Origin: Pyricularia pennisetigena | Lineage: Eukaryota > Ascomycota > Sordariomycetes > Magnaporthales > Pyriculariaceae | NCBI RefSeq assembly: GCF_004337985.1 | Contig: NC_043742.1 | Coordinates: 792,176-856,175, forward strand | Length of the DNA stretch: 64,000 bases | Reading direction: 5' to 3' | Part shown: positions 32,500-43,815 of the stretch, piece by piece | Numbering within the stretch: position 1 is the stretch's first letter | Layout of the letters: every line of letters begins with the position of its first letter | Position numbers and translations under genes: made by a program | The notes under the pieces: generated by a model | The model's input: only the letters and a program-made list of their open reading frames with translations | Told to the model about the DNA's origin: nothing | The model's database searches: none

Positions 32500-34600
32500 G
32501 GTTCTTTATTCCGTTTTTGTTGCTACCGTTTGGTGCCCTGTACCGTTTGGTTGTCCTAGTTTTTTTGGTTTGTTGGACTCGCGTCGTGGGTCTTTATTCT
32601 TTTTGTTTCGGGGCGTATAACTGTTTTTAACGTTAATTTTATTAAATCGGTACCCTGTTGGTGCAGGCGTTTTTCGTGCGTTTGTGGGTATTTCGTTATT
32701 TTTAACGTTGGGGTTCCACATAATTCTAGTTATGGGTGCGGGTCCTGGTTATCGTAATTTCGTTTCGTGCCATACCTGTGCTTTGGTTAACATATGTATT
32801 TTGCAAATGTTTCGGGTGCATTCGTACCATGGAAATTGTTTTTAGTTATAGCATGCCATAGGGTAATCGTTATAAAGGGTGAAAATTACCGCTGGTTCGG
32901 TGTTAAATCTTATTTTGATTTCCCAATTGGGTAATTTAATGGTAGTGTATATTTCGTGGATACCTGTTATTTTGCGTCGTCGTGGGAAAAAATCGTGGAT
33001 TATTTTTTTGCTAAAATGCAATCCGCAATTATTTCGAAAACATTTTACCCAAAAAATTTCTATATGTTTGGAATATTTGGTATCCAAAATTGGGTAATTT
33101 CCGAAAGTTGGATCGATTAATCTTATAGGGTTTTGTATTTGTACTCGAAATGGTATTCCGGGAAATTGCACTAATTGGTCGTTTCGGTATAAATCGATAA
33201 ATTTCTTTTTATATATATAGGGGTTGTTTTCCCTTGCTGCATTATATAAGTTTAAAAATATAATTTCTTTTTCGCTAAATTCGTTTTTTAACTCATTATT
33301 AAATTTGTCCGTTGGGGTTTATTGGATTATCCGGATGCGGTGGGTTTGTCCCAATAATTTTGGTTTTAATTTTTTTAAAGTATCTAATTCCGTAGGTTCG
33401 GGTAATTTGGCGTTTTGCCTGCGTAATTGTACCGGTGGTTTGGTTTTAATAGGTACACGGTTTCCTATTGCTAAGGTCCGAATACCTTTAAATTTTTATA
33501 GGTATTATCCTGCGTCCATTTTTACGTTATTGTGGATTATGCAGTTATCGTTATAGCATATAATCCAGCTTTTTAAATTATATTAATCCGATGGTATTTG
33601 TTAATGGGTGGTGGCATTTAATCCTCGTGGTTTTTTGGAATCGGGGTATAGGTCCGGAGTGTTTTAGGGACAAAATTTGGCTATATATCCTGGTTTTTCG
33701 CATTTAAAACATTTACCATTTTTGGGATCCTTACGCGGTTTTTTATATTGGGTCGCGTTAAGGTCCATAGGTCCGCTATATATTCCGTAGGAAATATTAT
33801 ATTGGCGAAACGGTTTGGGGTATTGGTATTTGCGTCCCGTATTAATTTGTCGCAAGGCTGGCCCCCATACGCTACGTCCTTCGCGTCGTTCCAATTTCCG
33901 TTCGTAAAATCGGTTATTAATTTTAATTGCTAATTTTACGTATTCGGTTAAGGTGTCGGGTCGTTTTTTTTTGACAAATTCGTTTTTAATTTTTTTTTTA
34001 AATCCCGTATAAAAACGTACTATCAGGGCTTCGGGGCCCCATAATAATTTGGCGGTAATTTGTCGAAATTCACTGGCATATTTGGATACCGATTTAGTTT
34101 AGGTAAAGCGTACCAGTTTACGTTTAATTGTACGTTCCTCGTCTGGGCTGCCGAATGCTCCCCTAAAACATTTTTCGAAATTTTCGTAATTGTCGAAAAT
34201 GCGGTTAATTTCAACCTTACGGTTTTTTTCCTTATCGTGGTCCAAATAATTTCGTAGAATTAATTCGAACCAGGTAAACGCATCGCCCTTTAATAGCGAG
34301 GCTGCGTAAATAACCTTTTTTGCGTTATTATCGAAATTATTTTCGTTAAAGTGAAAATAAACCCGGGTTCCCGTAAAAAATCCCTGCAGGGTACCTGGGG
34401 TACCATTATAGGGTAATAGTAAAAAATATTTAATATAATTCTTATTAGTTCGATTAATTTATTCGGTTACTCGTTCCTGGAATTGTCGATTCTTTGCTTA
34501 GAGCGTCGCGACCATTTAACGCAAAACGTTAGCGTTGGCCGGAGCGTTAATAGTAAAAGGGGTTTAAAGGGTGGTTTTATTGGAAAACATTATTTCGGCG
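32500..34600 (-). pseudogene. Gypsy gag with nucleocapsid zinc knuckle (degenerate)
   Basis: Capsid-type sequence runs from 34600 down. The nucleocapsid zinc knuckle at 33664-33720 reads CFKCEKPGYIAKFC. The family pattern is CX2CX4HX4C, and here the His position is Tyr (CAT/CAC to TAT), a C-to-T change. Downstream is a Lys/Asn/Pro-rich segment (32506-32721) that links to protease. In-frame stops. Confidence 0.85.
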
Positions 34601-34650
34601 ATACTATTCGGTATATTTTAAGGCAAAATACTAAACAGGAGCAATTAAAA

Positions 34651-35093
34651 TATTACGATTAAAATATCGGGTAACCTGTTCTTAGGGTAAAATACAGTGG
34701 GTTAAAGCAATTGAGCGTTTTAACTGGGTAATTGGGGTTTTTAATAACTGGGGTAAAATTATAATCGTTCTTAAGTAAATATTAAGGTTAATTAAAATTT
34801 AATTGCTGCTAAACAATCCTAAAATCGAATCTATTTATATAGCAATAAACGCGTCTTATATAAACTATATTCCAAATGTGATCTCCTTTAATCTATTTAA
34901 TCTGTAATTCCCAATCGAGGTTTTACAAATTACTGAAATCACTTTTTTTGGCGATTACGTGGTGTTACGTGATCTTCTCCCTTACGTAATTTTGTTTCCT
35001 GTCGGTCGGTGTTTTCTCAGGTCGAGTGTTGTCAGGAGGGGTGTGACCCCGCCTGGCCTCACTGGTACTGGCCCAATTTATTTGGTCGTAACA
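34651..35093 (-). repeat. Gypsy 5' LTR (copy 1)
   Basis: 443 bp, TATTACGATTAAAATATCGG to TTTGGTCGTAACA in plus-strand view. Differs from its partner at 27832-28274 mostly by transitions. Followed on the right by the CGATC target duplication. Confidence 0.9.
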
Positions 35094-35570
35094 CGATCCG
35101 TTTTTATTTATTTGGAAAACCCCTAAAGCGACCCGAAATATCCGATTTTACCTGTAAAGATTTTCCCAATCCAATACAACCAATGCTATTTTACGTTTTT
35201 TATTTACAAAAGTCCAAAAAAGTTTCGAAATTAAAAATATATTTTTGACTAACACCCAGCGAAAAACCCGTTTATTAAAGGTATAATTGAAGGTAGTACG
35301 ACCGGCGAAAAAAAGGGAAATTCCGGATCCAATCGACCTTCTGGTTAATAAATAAAGTATTATTGAATTGCAGGAAAATGAGATAGAAAATCTGGAATTT
35401 TTAGCTGATAAAGAAGAGGTTAATTAACCAGAACAGCCTGAAAACGATTGTATTTTTGTTCGTTGATAGTTTTATATTTAAATAGTTTATAAAAGTAAGT
35501 ATTTTGCTGTTAGATTTTCGGGGTGCCGAACAGGGGGGGGGGGGGGGGCCGAGCAGGGGGTACCCGAAGT
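35094..35570 (+). pseudogene. Pogo/Fot1-type transposase C-terminus (copy 2)
   Basis: Resumes the transposase interrupted at 27831. It contains FLFTKVQKSFEIKN, QRKTRLLKV, LKVVRPAKKREIPDPIDLL and an acidic end, a coiled and basic tail like those after the DDE_1 domain of Fot1-type transposases. The TIR with a run of 16 G follows. Confidence 0.75.
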
Positions 35571-36331
35571 TAATATGTTAGTTGCCATTGTCCGAGAAAA
35601 ACTTCAGATTAAGCTTTTTCTTTCTTTTACAAGTTAAACCAGCAGAAATTCAATTTGTGACATCCTTAACTCAAGACAATGCGGCCGGTAAAAAGCATTT
35701 AACAACTAGAACGAAATACAAGCGAGCCATTAATTTGGAAGAAAAGTCCTTTTCCATTCCCAAAGGAATAATAGAGAGGTCTTGGAAGCTTTAAGTAATA
35801 AAAGAAAAGCTAGTAAATGAAAAATTAAAAAGAAATATATAATTATATACTAATCATTTTATGATTAGTTGTATTTGTAAATACTTTATCTTACTATTCC
35901 AAATTTCAAACCGCTGTCAAATACCGGAAAAGTGGTACGCAATATTATATCGTGAGATGAACCTTCCCACATTCAGAGCCATGGCATTGCGGTAGTAAAC
36001 TAACCCTATAAGCAGGATGGGGCCCGACTCCGGTCAGGTATGATTTGCCTTTATTTCACTTATTTTTCACTGTAATAATAAAAGCAATAGTTTGCGCGAC
36101 GAAACACCCATTAGGAATTTATTAACGGCCGACTAACGAGCAGGGCCGAACCCGGCCTTAAATAATGTTTTCATTACAATTGATACTATCGTAACCGAGG
36201 TGTTGATTAAAGTTATTACTTTCCCTGCCGGTGGGTACTAGGTGAGCGAACGGTAAAAAAATGCCGTTTATGTTTTTAATGTGCTAGAGCATAAAAACAC
36301 TAATATTTATACTATGTTTAACACTTTTCAG
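35571..36331. other. Host region with weak coding signals
   Basis: Less AT-rich than the transposons. An open frame at 35582-35794 has no recognisable features. Around 35950-36250 there are possible short exons with splice-like GT and AG sites, but I could not assemble a consistent gene. Confidence 0.3.
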
Positions 36332-36445
36332 GTTGGTATAGGAAGCAAATACCAGGTTTCTAGGGTATTAAGATACTTTAGCTGCGAAAAGGTAGTTTTA
36401 CTTCAAGAGCCAAAATGCATTACAGTATTAATTGACGATTTATAG
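36332..36445 (+). pseudogene. Candidate terminal exon of an unidentified small protein
   Basis: After a polypyrimidine-like AACACTTTTCAG acceptor at 36320-36331, a phase-0 open stretch of 37 codons reads VGIGSKYQVSRVLRYFSCEK and VVLLQEPKCITVLIDDL, then TAG. The alternation of hydrophobic and polar residues and the two Cys suggest a real beta-rich protein end. A possible first exon with MFSLQLILS starts near 36164, but splicing could not be resolved. May be a gene too fragmented for me to model, or a relic. Confidence 0.35.
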
Positions 36446-36904
36446 CGCATTGTACAAAGCAAGTTACTAAATATAAATTTATTTTACAGCCCGTAAAGTA
36501 ATAATAATTACCATAAGAAACTATCTAACCCTTGTTTCCCCATCCAAGTCTGCCCTGTGAAGAAGGAATAAATCAGAAGAAATGATAGTAGTTCGCTTTA
36601 TAATATACTTTACGGTGGCTTAAAGTGAAAACGCGAAAGATATATTAAGTTTTTGGTTTAATGTGACAGTAACATAAGTGTTGAATAGCTATTTATAGCA
36701 TTTATTATGCTTGAAACTAATACCCCAAACTCTGGCTAAGTTTACACCAACTTCAAATATTTCATAAGGTATTTATCCTTCCATCGTTATCCAAATTTCA
36801 CCTGCCCAAGTTCCTAACCACCAAACTTAGTGACTTTTACTCCAATATTATTTATTTATTCTTTCCATTTTTGTCCAACCTGATCATTTATATTATAGTT
36901 CAAA

Positions 36905-37277
36905 ATGCGTACCCAATTTATTATTGTTGCGTGTATCCCCCAGCTTGCGTTATCCAGTCGCGTGAACCGCGATCGAGCCAACGAAGCGCAGGCTGCCGAT
37001 ATTGAAAGTGGATATGGTAAACTTACGTTTTAAAACCCCGATTTTATAACACAGGTGGATTTCATTACAAAGTTCAAAATGCTCACTAACTCTTTTTAAA
37101 GGGAGTGCGAACAAGTTCGACCAAGCTCAGCAACGACGTATGGAGATTTATTATACCACGCATGATAATCATCCCAGCCACGAGGACATTAAAAAAATCA
37201 AAGATGACTTGAAGGGGACGTCCAAGACCGATCATGGCCCACGTACACAGGAGCACTGGGTTAATATCAGACAGTAA
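36905..37277 (+). CDS. Small secreted protein with one intron, candidate effector
   Basis: Exon 1 is 36905-37016 and exon 2 is 37102-37277, giving 95 residues. The 85-nt intron has donor GTAAAC, acceptor TTTTTAAAG and a good CTAAC branch site 11 nt before the acceptor. A predicted signal peptide MRTQFIIVACIPQLALSS is followed by a mature protein of about 77 residues, cysteine-free and strongly hydrophilic: RVNRDRANEAQAADIESGYG, then FDQAQQRRMEIYYTTHDNHP and KKIKDDLKGTSKTDHGPRTQ, ending WVNIRQ. The only Cys is in the signal peptide. No family recognised. It is less AT-rich than its surroundings and free of stops once the intron is removed, unlike the neighbouring transposons. The effector role is inferred from size, secretion signal and location. 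Confidence 0.65.
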
Positions 37278-37910
37278 AATATTCTCGCAGGTGTGGTCGA
37301 TCAATTCTTTACAAATTAACAAAGAACCAAGAAATGGGTATATTTATAATGGTTTTACTCCCAGTAAAGACTAAGGAGGCCATAGTTTACTTCAGTGCCG
37401 CGAATCCGCATTCGCACCTTCCATTATTTGTCTTGTTCGCAATTGAAAAGATAAACGCACGCAATCTTCTTCCGATTTGCTCGCTTGCGCGCGCATTTAT
37501 CCTGTACATAATGCAAATAGTACAGGCTTAAAACAGGTGTTATACTAAGGGTATACGTTGGTTCAAGTTTCAGATAACAGCTTCAAGCTTTTCCCAGTTT
37601 CACTGTAGAAATGTTCATTCCTGGTTACATTTAAAAGTTCGCACAGAAGCAATAAATATACTCTTTTACAAAAAAGCATTAAAACAGCCTGGCGCGGTAT
37701 TTTACGGAGGGTGACCAGCAGTGGCATCTTGGAAATGGACATGTTCAAGGAGTGGGGGTCCTAAATTTGTGGTTTAATCTTTGATAACAATTCCAATTCC
37801 AATTTAAAAATCGCATTTTTGATCCTTGTTTATTTGAATAAAGCTTTGCGTCCATTTTGTGTCCTCTCTTTAATTGAGTTTTGCAGCGGTTTGTTTGAGT
37901 TTCAGACAAC
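37278..37910. other. Region downstream of the secreted-protein gene, nothing clear
   Basis: Short frames on both strands (37334-37531 plus, 37563-37748 minus) have no recognised features. No repeat recognised. Confidence 0.35.
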
Positions 37911-38355
37911 CTAAAATATAAGTGTTATGACAATTTTGGAATTTGTTTGATGTGGTAAAAATTCCGTGAAAGATTTTTTTTCGGCAAACCATTTTTTGGT
38001 GATACTTTCAATATTCGGTAAATTTCTAATAGCCAAATGTAGTTTTTCTACAAAAATAAATTCAATTATAATAGATAAGTGTGAATGTCTTCTAATTATT
38101 GCTTTCTTTACTGTCACTTCATCCGTTTCTTTTAACGTAAAAAGGAACTATTTCAAATCTTCTCAGTTTCCCGCTTTAACTCGGTTTGATTCATATAAGT
38201 ATTTTATATCGTTCCAGGTAACATACTCTTTTCCACTTTCAAAACCAACAGCGAATTGTATATTCTTTAACGACTTACCCAAATTATTTAAAATTGTTGT
38301 ATGTGCAACTTTAGCCCAGAAATTAGACTTGTTAGAGGAAACATTTCATAAGTCC
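37911..38355 (-). pseudogene. Decayed protein-coding sequence of unknown family
   Basis: One minus-strand frame can be followed for about 145 codons with only two stops, near 38183 and 38165. Pieces are NVSSNKSNFWAKVAHTTILN, NLGKSLKNIQFAVGFESGKE, YVTWNDIKYLYESNRVKAGN and, after the stops, KETDEVTVKKAIIRRHSHLS through VEKLHLAIRNLPNIESITKK, ending ITLIF. The composition is protein-like (Trp, Gly, charged residues evenly spread). The opposite strand is also open (37966-38382), so the strand choice is an inference. No family recognised. Confidence 0.4.
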
Positions 38356-38757
38356 GGATATGTGGGAATGATGAAAAGATGAGAATAATAGCTTATAAAT
38401 ATTTGGAAGAATGATAATAGCATCAGAACTTGCATTGTAGCTTGATTTTCAAAAATTGAAGTGCAGGCTGCAGGTTTAAAAAGCCCTTTTCATAGTCGGC
38501 ATTCTTATAGTGTTTACGCAGTGTTAATTTAGAGTTGAAAAAACCCAGCATTATGACGTTATATGCTATTATTTGAACGCTATTAATTTTGCACGTCATA
38601 GTGCAATTAAGTTTGGAGGTCATAATTATACTGCAAGCTTAAAGGCATTTGTTTTATTAACTTTTCTAATATATGGGGGCAAATACTATTGAATAAAATT
38701 ATTATTAATATCCGTATTATTATTTCCCAACTTATTTGCTTCGTTATTTTTATATTT

Positions 38758-39132
38758 TCATTGCCATGCTTTTTCAAACGTAACAATAGCTGGTAAAGCT
38801 ATGCATAGACCGGAATTTATTACCGGCGAAGTTAGTGGGAGCACAGTCAAAAAAAGAAAACTAAAAGAAAAAATAAAGAAAGGCTCTTGTGAAAAATGGT
38901 TATATAATATTTTACCAAAAAAAATTTTTTGAAAAGAAATCTTGGGTCTGAAACTAGAAGTGGGTTTTATTTGGGAGGTTTCCAGGGATTTGGGGGCATG
39001 TATGCGGGTTAAAACTTTTTCAATGAATCTGATTTGTTCGTATGGTGTTGGAATAGAGGGAATCGCGGTCAAATCAACGATAGAGCGATGTGTCACGTGC
39101 AATGCCGCACAGGCCAATTGCACGTAACTCAC
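38758..39132 (-). pseudogene. Possible upstream coding segment of the same unknown gene
   Basis: An open stretch of 124 codons whose first half (VQLACAALHVTHRSIVDLTA, PSIPTPYEQIRFIEKVLTRI, HAPKSLETSQIK) looks protein-like. The second half is low-complexity Phe-rich, from a pyrimidine tract that may be intronic. No ATG start. It could be the 5' part of the decayed gene at 37911-38355, separated by about 400 bp of AT-rich sequence. Alternative reading frames across 39000-39180 are also open. Confidence 0.3.
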
Positions 39133-39442
39133 CCGCCCAGTTGCGAGTATAAGACGGAAAGACGTTCAAAAGCTCACCTCTAGACAGTTTCATAGAAGAT
39201 ATACAATCAATATCTTTTATACTCGTATAACAACGTTCTATTAATCGATAGACGTTGTGAAAAACCTATTAACACCAATTAGTATTATTGAGGTAATATA
39301 GAAAAGTAAAATAAAATGATTGAACGCTAATACCGTTATTTTATAAGTGCTTAGGACTAACAGGATATCCTACGTGAAGTTTGAAAAAGCCGTCCTAACC
39401 CGTTAAGACTTTTATGCCGAGCGGGTAACGCCTTTATAAAAC

Positions 39443-39744
39443 TGTTAACAATATGGGTTGCTAACAGGGGTTGAGGCATTAACCTAGGTGCAGCGTGGTA
39501 CTAGTTGCGCTATAAAAGCCTGTGATTACAGGGCTTAAGTGCACTCAATCGATTCACTAATTTTGGGATTAATAACTTAAGTTCATTGGTGGGGGAGATT
39601 TTGCTTTATCTCCCTTACATACTCCGCGATATTAAAATGGGGGTCCGTACGCCAGAAAACGTTCCGGTGCCGCACACGATTTTCCGAAAAATGATTTTGT
39701 ATGGGTTTTGGAAAAAATACCCTGATTTCCATATAAACCATTGC
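39443..39744 (+). repeat. LTR-like repeat, family X, truncated
   Basis: Begins TGTTAACAATATGGGTTGC and matches the first 300 bp of the copy at 60391-60933. It is cut at 39744 by the TGTGA...TCACA LTR of the Copia element, showing that the Copia inserted into it. The remaining part was not found. Confidence 0.8.
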
Positions 39745-40414
39745 TGTGAACATGGCTAGCGCAGGGCTAATTATATAAGCTACCCTGCACTATGCTATTA
39801 CGGCTAGCACGCGCTAATTCTATTAGTCACCCTGCATTGAAAAAATAAATAAACAACAAATAAAACGTATACGCGTTTATTATTCACACAAAGCTTTATA
39901 TATCACGTCTTTGTTCATAGTTTCAACAACAAAACAAACACGTCATATATAATCTAGCTTAGTGGTATAATGCACGTACCATAATCTATATCATATATAG
40001 GTTGTTGAAGTGCGTGGGTTCGAATCCCGTTGTGGTCGCAGATTTTCTGTGCATGCATAAGCACAAAAAACCGTTAGCCTCAATAGGCCGTTAGGCTCAA
40101 TAGGTCGGTAGGTTAGTCACATGAATAAGGCCAAATCATGTGACGTGACCCCGCATTCCGGACATCCGGATCGAAGATCTGCACCTACGGATTCGAACAC
40201 GTAATTCACAACTTAGCCTTAGATACATCACCTTTATCACCTTCATAACTTTCATCGATTCAACGATTTAACAAATCGATTGTGCAACAATATATCATCT
40301 CTATTACCCGCTAGCAGACGGTTATCTGCCATTTCAACGTTCTATCAGCCTTATACGTGATCCACTTTTCCCGCGTTCAAGATTAAGCTTATTCTATCTC
40401 GTAACCTCCTCACA
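39745..40414 (+). repeat. Copia 5' LTR
   Basis: 670 bp, TGTGAACATGG to CTCCTCACA, near-identical to the solo LTR at 5333-5996. It is directly followed by the leader and gag of a Copia element. It contains the same tRNA-like segment (A box at 39955, B box GGTTCGAATCC at 40017-40027). Confidence 0.85.
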
Positions 40415-42473
40415 AAGCGGAATATAAAAATAGTAGTGCGTTACAGTAAATAATAAAGAATATAACGAAATAATAAGGGTAAAAGCTAAACGTTTACGAA
40501 TATATCCCGCCGGTGCAAATTCTAAACGGACCAATCGAATTGCACCAAATAAAAGGGTTTAACAGCGCTTGTAACAGAAACAAAACCTATTTAACAAAAC
40601 CATACGATATTTTGGAGGATAAAGTTAAAGGTTTTATTATTATTTCTAGTATATTACAAATCCCGTTAGCCTAAATTTATACATTTTTCCATTCATCCTA
40701 GTAAAAAGCGCAAAAATGCATTGTTTAAAATATATAAATAGGCGAATAATATTTTAAACAATATACATGGAGTTTAAGGAACGGCTTAAAATACCGTTTT
40801 CACAATAAATGTGCTCTAAAAATTGGAGCTTCATACGTTTCAAAAACGTTAAAGCGGAACCCGATTACGAAGGAAAACGCGATTCAAAAATTATGCAAAT
40901 TTGCCAAAAGGCATTGGGGCTTAAATATGCAGATAAGGAGCACTTTATTGCAACGACCCTAAGGGCAATCGAAAACGTAAAAAAGCTTCGAACCGTTATT
41001 ACCAATGCTGCGACCATTTTCACAATGTTATTAAACCAAATCATAATGGCTTTTAAATTGGAAAAACGAAATGCGGTATATAACACGTTTTTTGTTAACC
41101 GAAAATATAAAATATGCAAGGGCCGCAAAAAGCGAGGTAATAGCCATTACCCGCGCCGAAAATATAATAAACGATTTGGCCAATTCTTTAAAAACCAAAG
41201 ATGTTATTTGTGCGGTCAAACGGGGTATAAACCTTTCAACTATATATAGGAAAAGAAATAACGATGGCGAAAGCAGAAAATTCGAAATAGGAAATACCGA
41301 AAAGGGGACCAACGCGGAAACAGATAATTCTTCACTAACGGCAAAAATAAAGAAGATGACAAATTAAAAAAAGGAAAACTTGAACGACGAATTAAATGAC
41401 GAAAAAGCAGATCAAAACGATTCGGACGGATATACGTTAATTTAATTTATAGATTATAAAACAGCGGCATTCCTAGCAAACGAAGTATTCGGCCACAAAG
41501 TAAATTAAAGCCGAATGGAGTTTTTAAAAAAGGAAAAACCGCATAAGGGTTTCCCGCACCATATTTTCAATTAATAACATTTAAATAACGTTTGGTATGG
41601 AATTACACCGGATATAGGCGCTGGAATAATATTAACGGCCAATATTAACCAAATGGACACATTGTAATGTAAAAACCCGGAAATCAAAATCGATAAATCG
41701 AACCCGAACAAAACCAAAATACGCTTTGGAGTAGGCGAAAGAATTACCGATATGGGAGAAATTATTTTAAATATACAAATTGGTATTATAAAGTTCCACG
41801 GAATAATAATTCGGACACCATTTCTTTAATATACTGGGGATATGAATAAATTCGGTACATATTTGAACAAAACTAAGAACGAGTTTATAAAAGTCGACGG
41901 TACGAAAGTGCCAATTTTATGCAACTAGAGGCACCTATAGTTTTTCCTACCAGGATTAGAATTAAGCGGACCGGAAAGGCATTTCATAAAAATAAGAAAC
42001 ACGCTAATAACGTTTTTAACCCAAAAAAGCTAAAAACAGTTTACCGGAGATTTGGCCACCTTTTAGTAAAGCGTTTATAAAAAACGTTGCAAAAGGTAAG
42101 CCACGAGGTTTACCGAAATGCATTAAAGGTAATAAACCGTTTTTGTTACTATTGCCAAATTAAGGGAAGGGCACTATAACGTTTCAAATTTACCTTGAAA
42201 CCCCATATAAATTTTGATTACGAAATCGTGGTTAACCAAGTATATCTGGAATCCAAACTAGATTTGCACGTAATTGACGCGAATACTGTATTTTAAGTTG
42301 CACGTTTTTTAAACAGTGTAACAGCTAAAAGAATATGGGAAACATTGAAAAAATGCTGGATCGATACATATTTAGGACCACCCGACTTTATTACATAAGA
42401 TTTAGGCACAAATTCTATCGCGGCCGGATTTAAAGCAAAAGCACGACTTTTCGGTATAATATACAACCAAATA
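40415..42473 (+). pseudogene. Copia gag, protease and integrase N-terminal region (degenerate)
   Basis: Gag is open at 40809-41249 and ends in a zinc knuckle CYLCGQTGYKPFNYI. Relative to CX2CX4HX4C, both the His and the last Cys read Tyr, each by one transition. The protease block WYGITPDIGAGIILT lies near 41590 (family DTGA). Integrase sequence includes DYEIVVNQVYLESKLDLHVI and CWIDTYLGPPDFIT, and runs into the pogo-like insertion. Stops occur throughout pol. Confidence 0.8.
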
Positions 42474-42599
42474 ATGTCGGGTACCCCCTGTTCGGCTCCC
42501 CTCTGTTCGGCTCCCCCCTGTCCGGCACCCAAAAATTACTGTATCGCCATGTTCACCTTGCATGTTCTTTTATAAATATTTCGACCAATTTTTCACTTT

Positions 42600-43815
42600 T
42601 GGATTTAATTTTTTCTGATTCTCATACTCTATTCTCCAATGAAGCAATATACCCAAAAACAGTTTATATCTGCACTTAACGACGTCAATAATGGCAATCC
42701 AATTGCAAAGACCTCCCGAAAATAGGGTATAACTAGGTTTACACTGCAAAGTCGATTTAAAGGTTTTCAACCTTATAAAAAAATACAAAACCCTTTTCAA
42801 AGGTTTTTTACGGAATAGGAAAAGCATTTGGCTAACTGGGTATTTGCCAAAACAGCTTTAAGGCTTCCGCCAACGCATTAAGAACTACGCTATTTTGCCG
42901 AACGAATTCTTTGAGCCGCCGGAAAGACAAAAGGTTTTATAAAACGTTGGATAACCCGTTTTTTGGTTCGTTATCCAATTTTTATAACCCGAAAGCCCCG
43001 TCGAATAGAAAACTCACGGGTTAATAGGGCTAGTACGGAAGTAATCAAGCTATAATAGTTTCATATTATGAACCCCGTTATTTAGGATATTGAACCGGAA
43101 AATCGGTGGAATATCGACGAAACCAGTATGATAAAAGGTGACGGATTCAGCTGCCAGGTATTAGAGTTTAACGGGATCCGGCCGTTACAGCGAAAAAAAC
43201 CCGGAACGCGGGGTTGGACGAGTATAATCGAATATATATCGGCTACGGGGGTTACTATATTTCCCCTCGTTATATTTGAAGGAAAAAACGTATAATTCTC
43301 ATGATTTTCGACGGATTTAAGCCCTTTCGATAATTGGTAATTTTATACAATTGAAAACGGGTGGACAAATAATAGAACGGTTATAAAATGGTTAAAAAAA
43401 GTGTTTATTCGCATACCTAACCCAATACCCCTGAAAAGCGGTTATTGGTTCTCGACGACCATGGATTATACATTACGGATAAATTTATGCGTTTTTACCT
43501 CCAAAATAATATTCAGCTGCTATACTTACCCCTTTATTCGTAACACGTTTTTCATCCATTGGATTTATCAGTTTTTGGACCGTTAAAAAAGGCTTATCGA
43601 CGTTAATTTGGATTTGTAAGCCAATTTTACTGCTTAACAGTTATTGGAAAACCAGATTTTCTCCTTGATTATAATATAACCGGATCGAAAATATTTACAG
43701 CAAAAACCATCCAATTTAGTTGGCGTACGACGGGGTTATGGCCGGTGAACTTGGCTAAACCGCCTTTAAGCCCTTTTTATTAGAAATAGCAACGCCGACG
43801 TTATAAAAAATAAAA
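42600..43815 (+). pseudogene. Pogo/Fot1-type transposase (copy 3, N-terminal and catalytic part)
   Basis: Better preserved catalytic motifs than copy 2: NRWNIDETSMIKGDG near 43100 (first Asp) and RLLVLDDHG near 43440 (second Asp), then an LQNNIQLL block and the LDLSVFGPLKKAY-like region near 43570. TENGWTNN-like and WLKK sequences lie between. In-frame stops remain. The C-terminal part resumes at 52902. Confidence 0.8.

Larger units (their letters stand above)
27832..35093 (-). mobile_element. Ty3/Gypsy chromovirus, complete, RIP-degraded (copy 1)
   Basis: 7262 bp bounded by 443-bp LTRs and a perfect 5-bp target duplication CGATC (27827-27831 and 35094-35098). Coding order on the minus strand is gag, protease, reverse transcriptase, RNase H, integrase, chromodomain. 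It sits inside the transposase of pogo-like copy 2. All reading frames are broken. Confidence 0.95.
26442..35570 (+). mobile_element. Pogo/Fot1-like DNA transposon, copy 2, split by a Gypsy element
   Basis: Left end ACGTCGGGTACCCCCTG at 26442 and right end ...GGGGGTACCCGAAGT at 35570, flanked by TA on both sides (26440-26441, 35571-35572). The two halves, 26442-27831 and 35094-35570, add up to about 1.87 kb, agreeing with copy 1. The ends carry homopolymer runs (12 C on the left, 16 G on the right). The gap is a complete 7262-bp Gypsy element. Confidence 0.9.
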
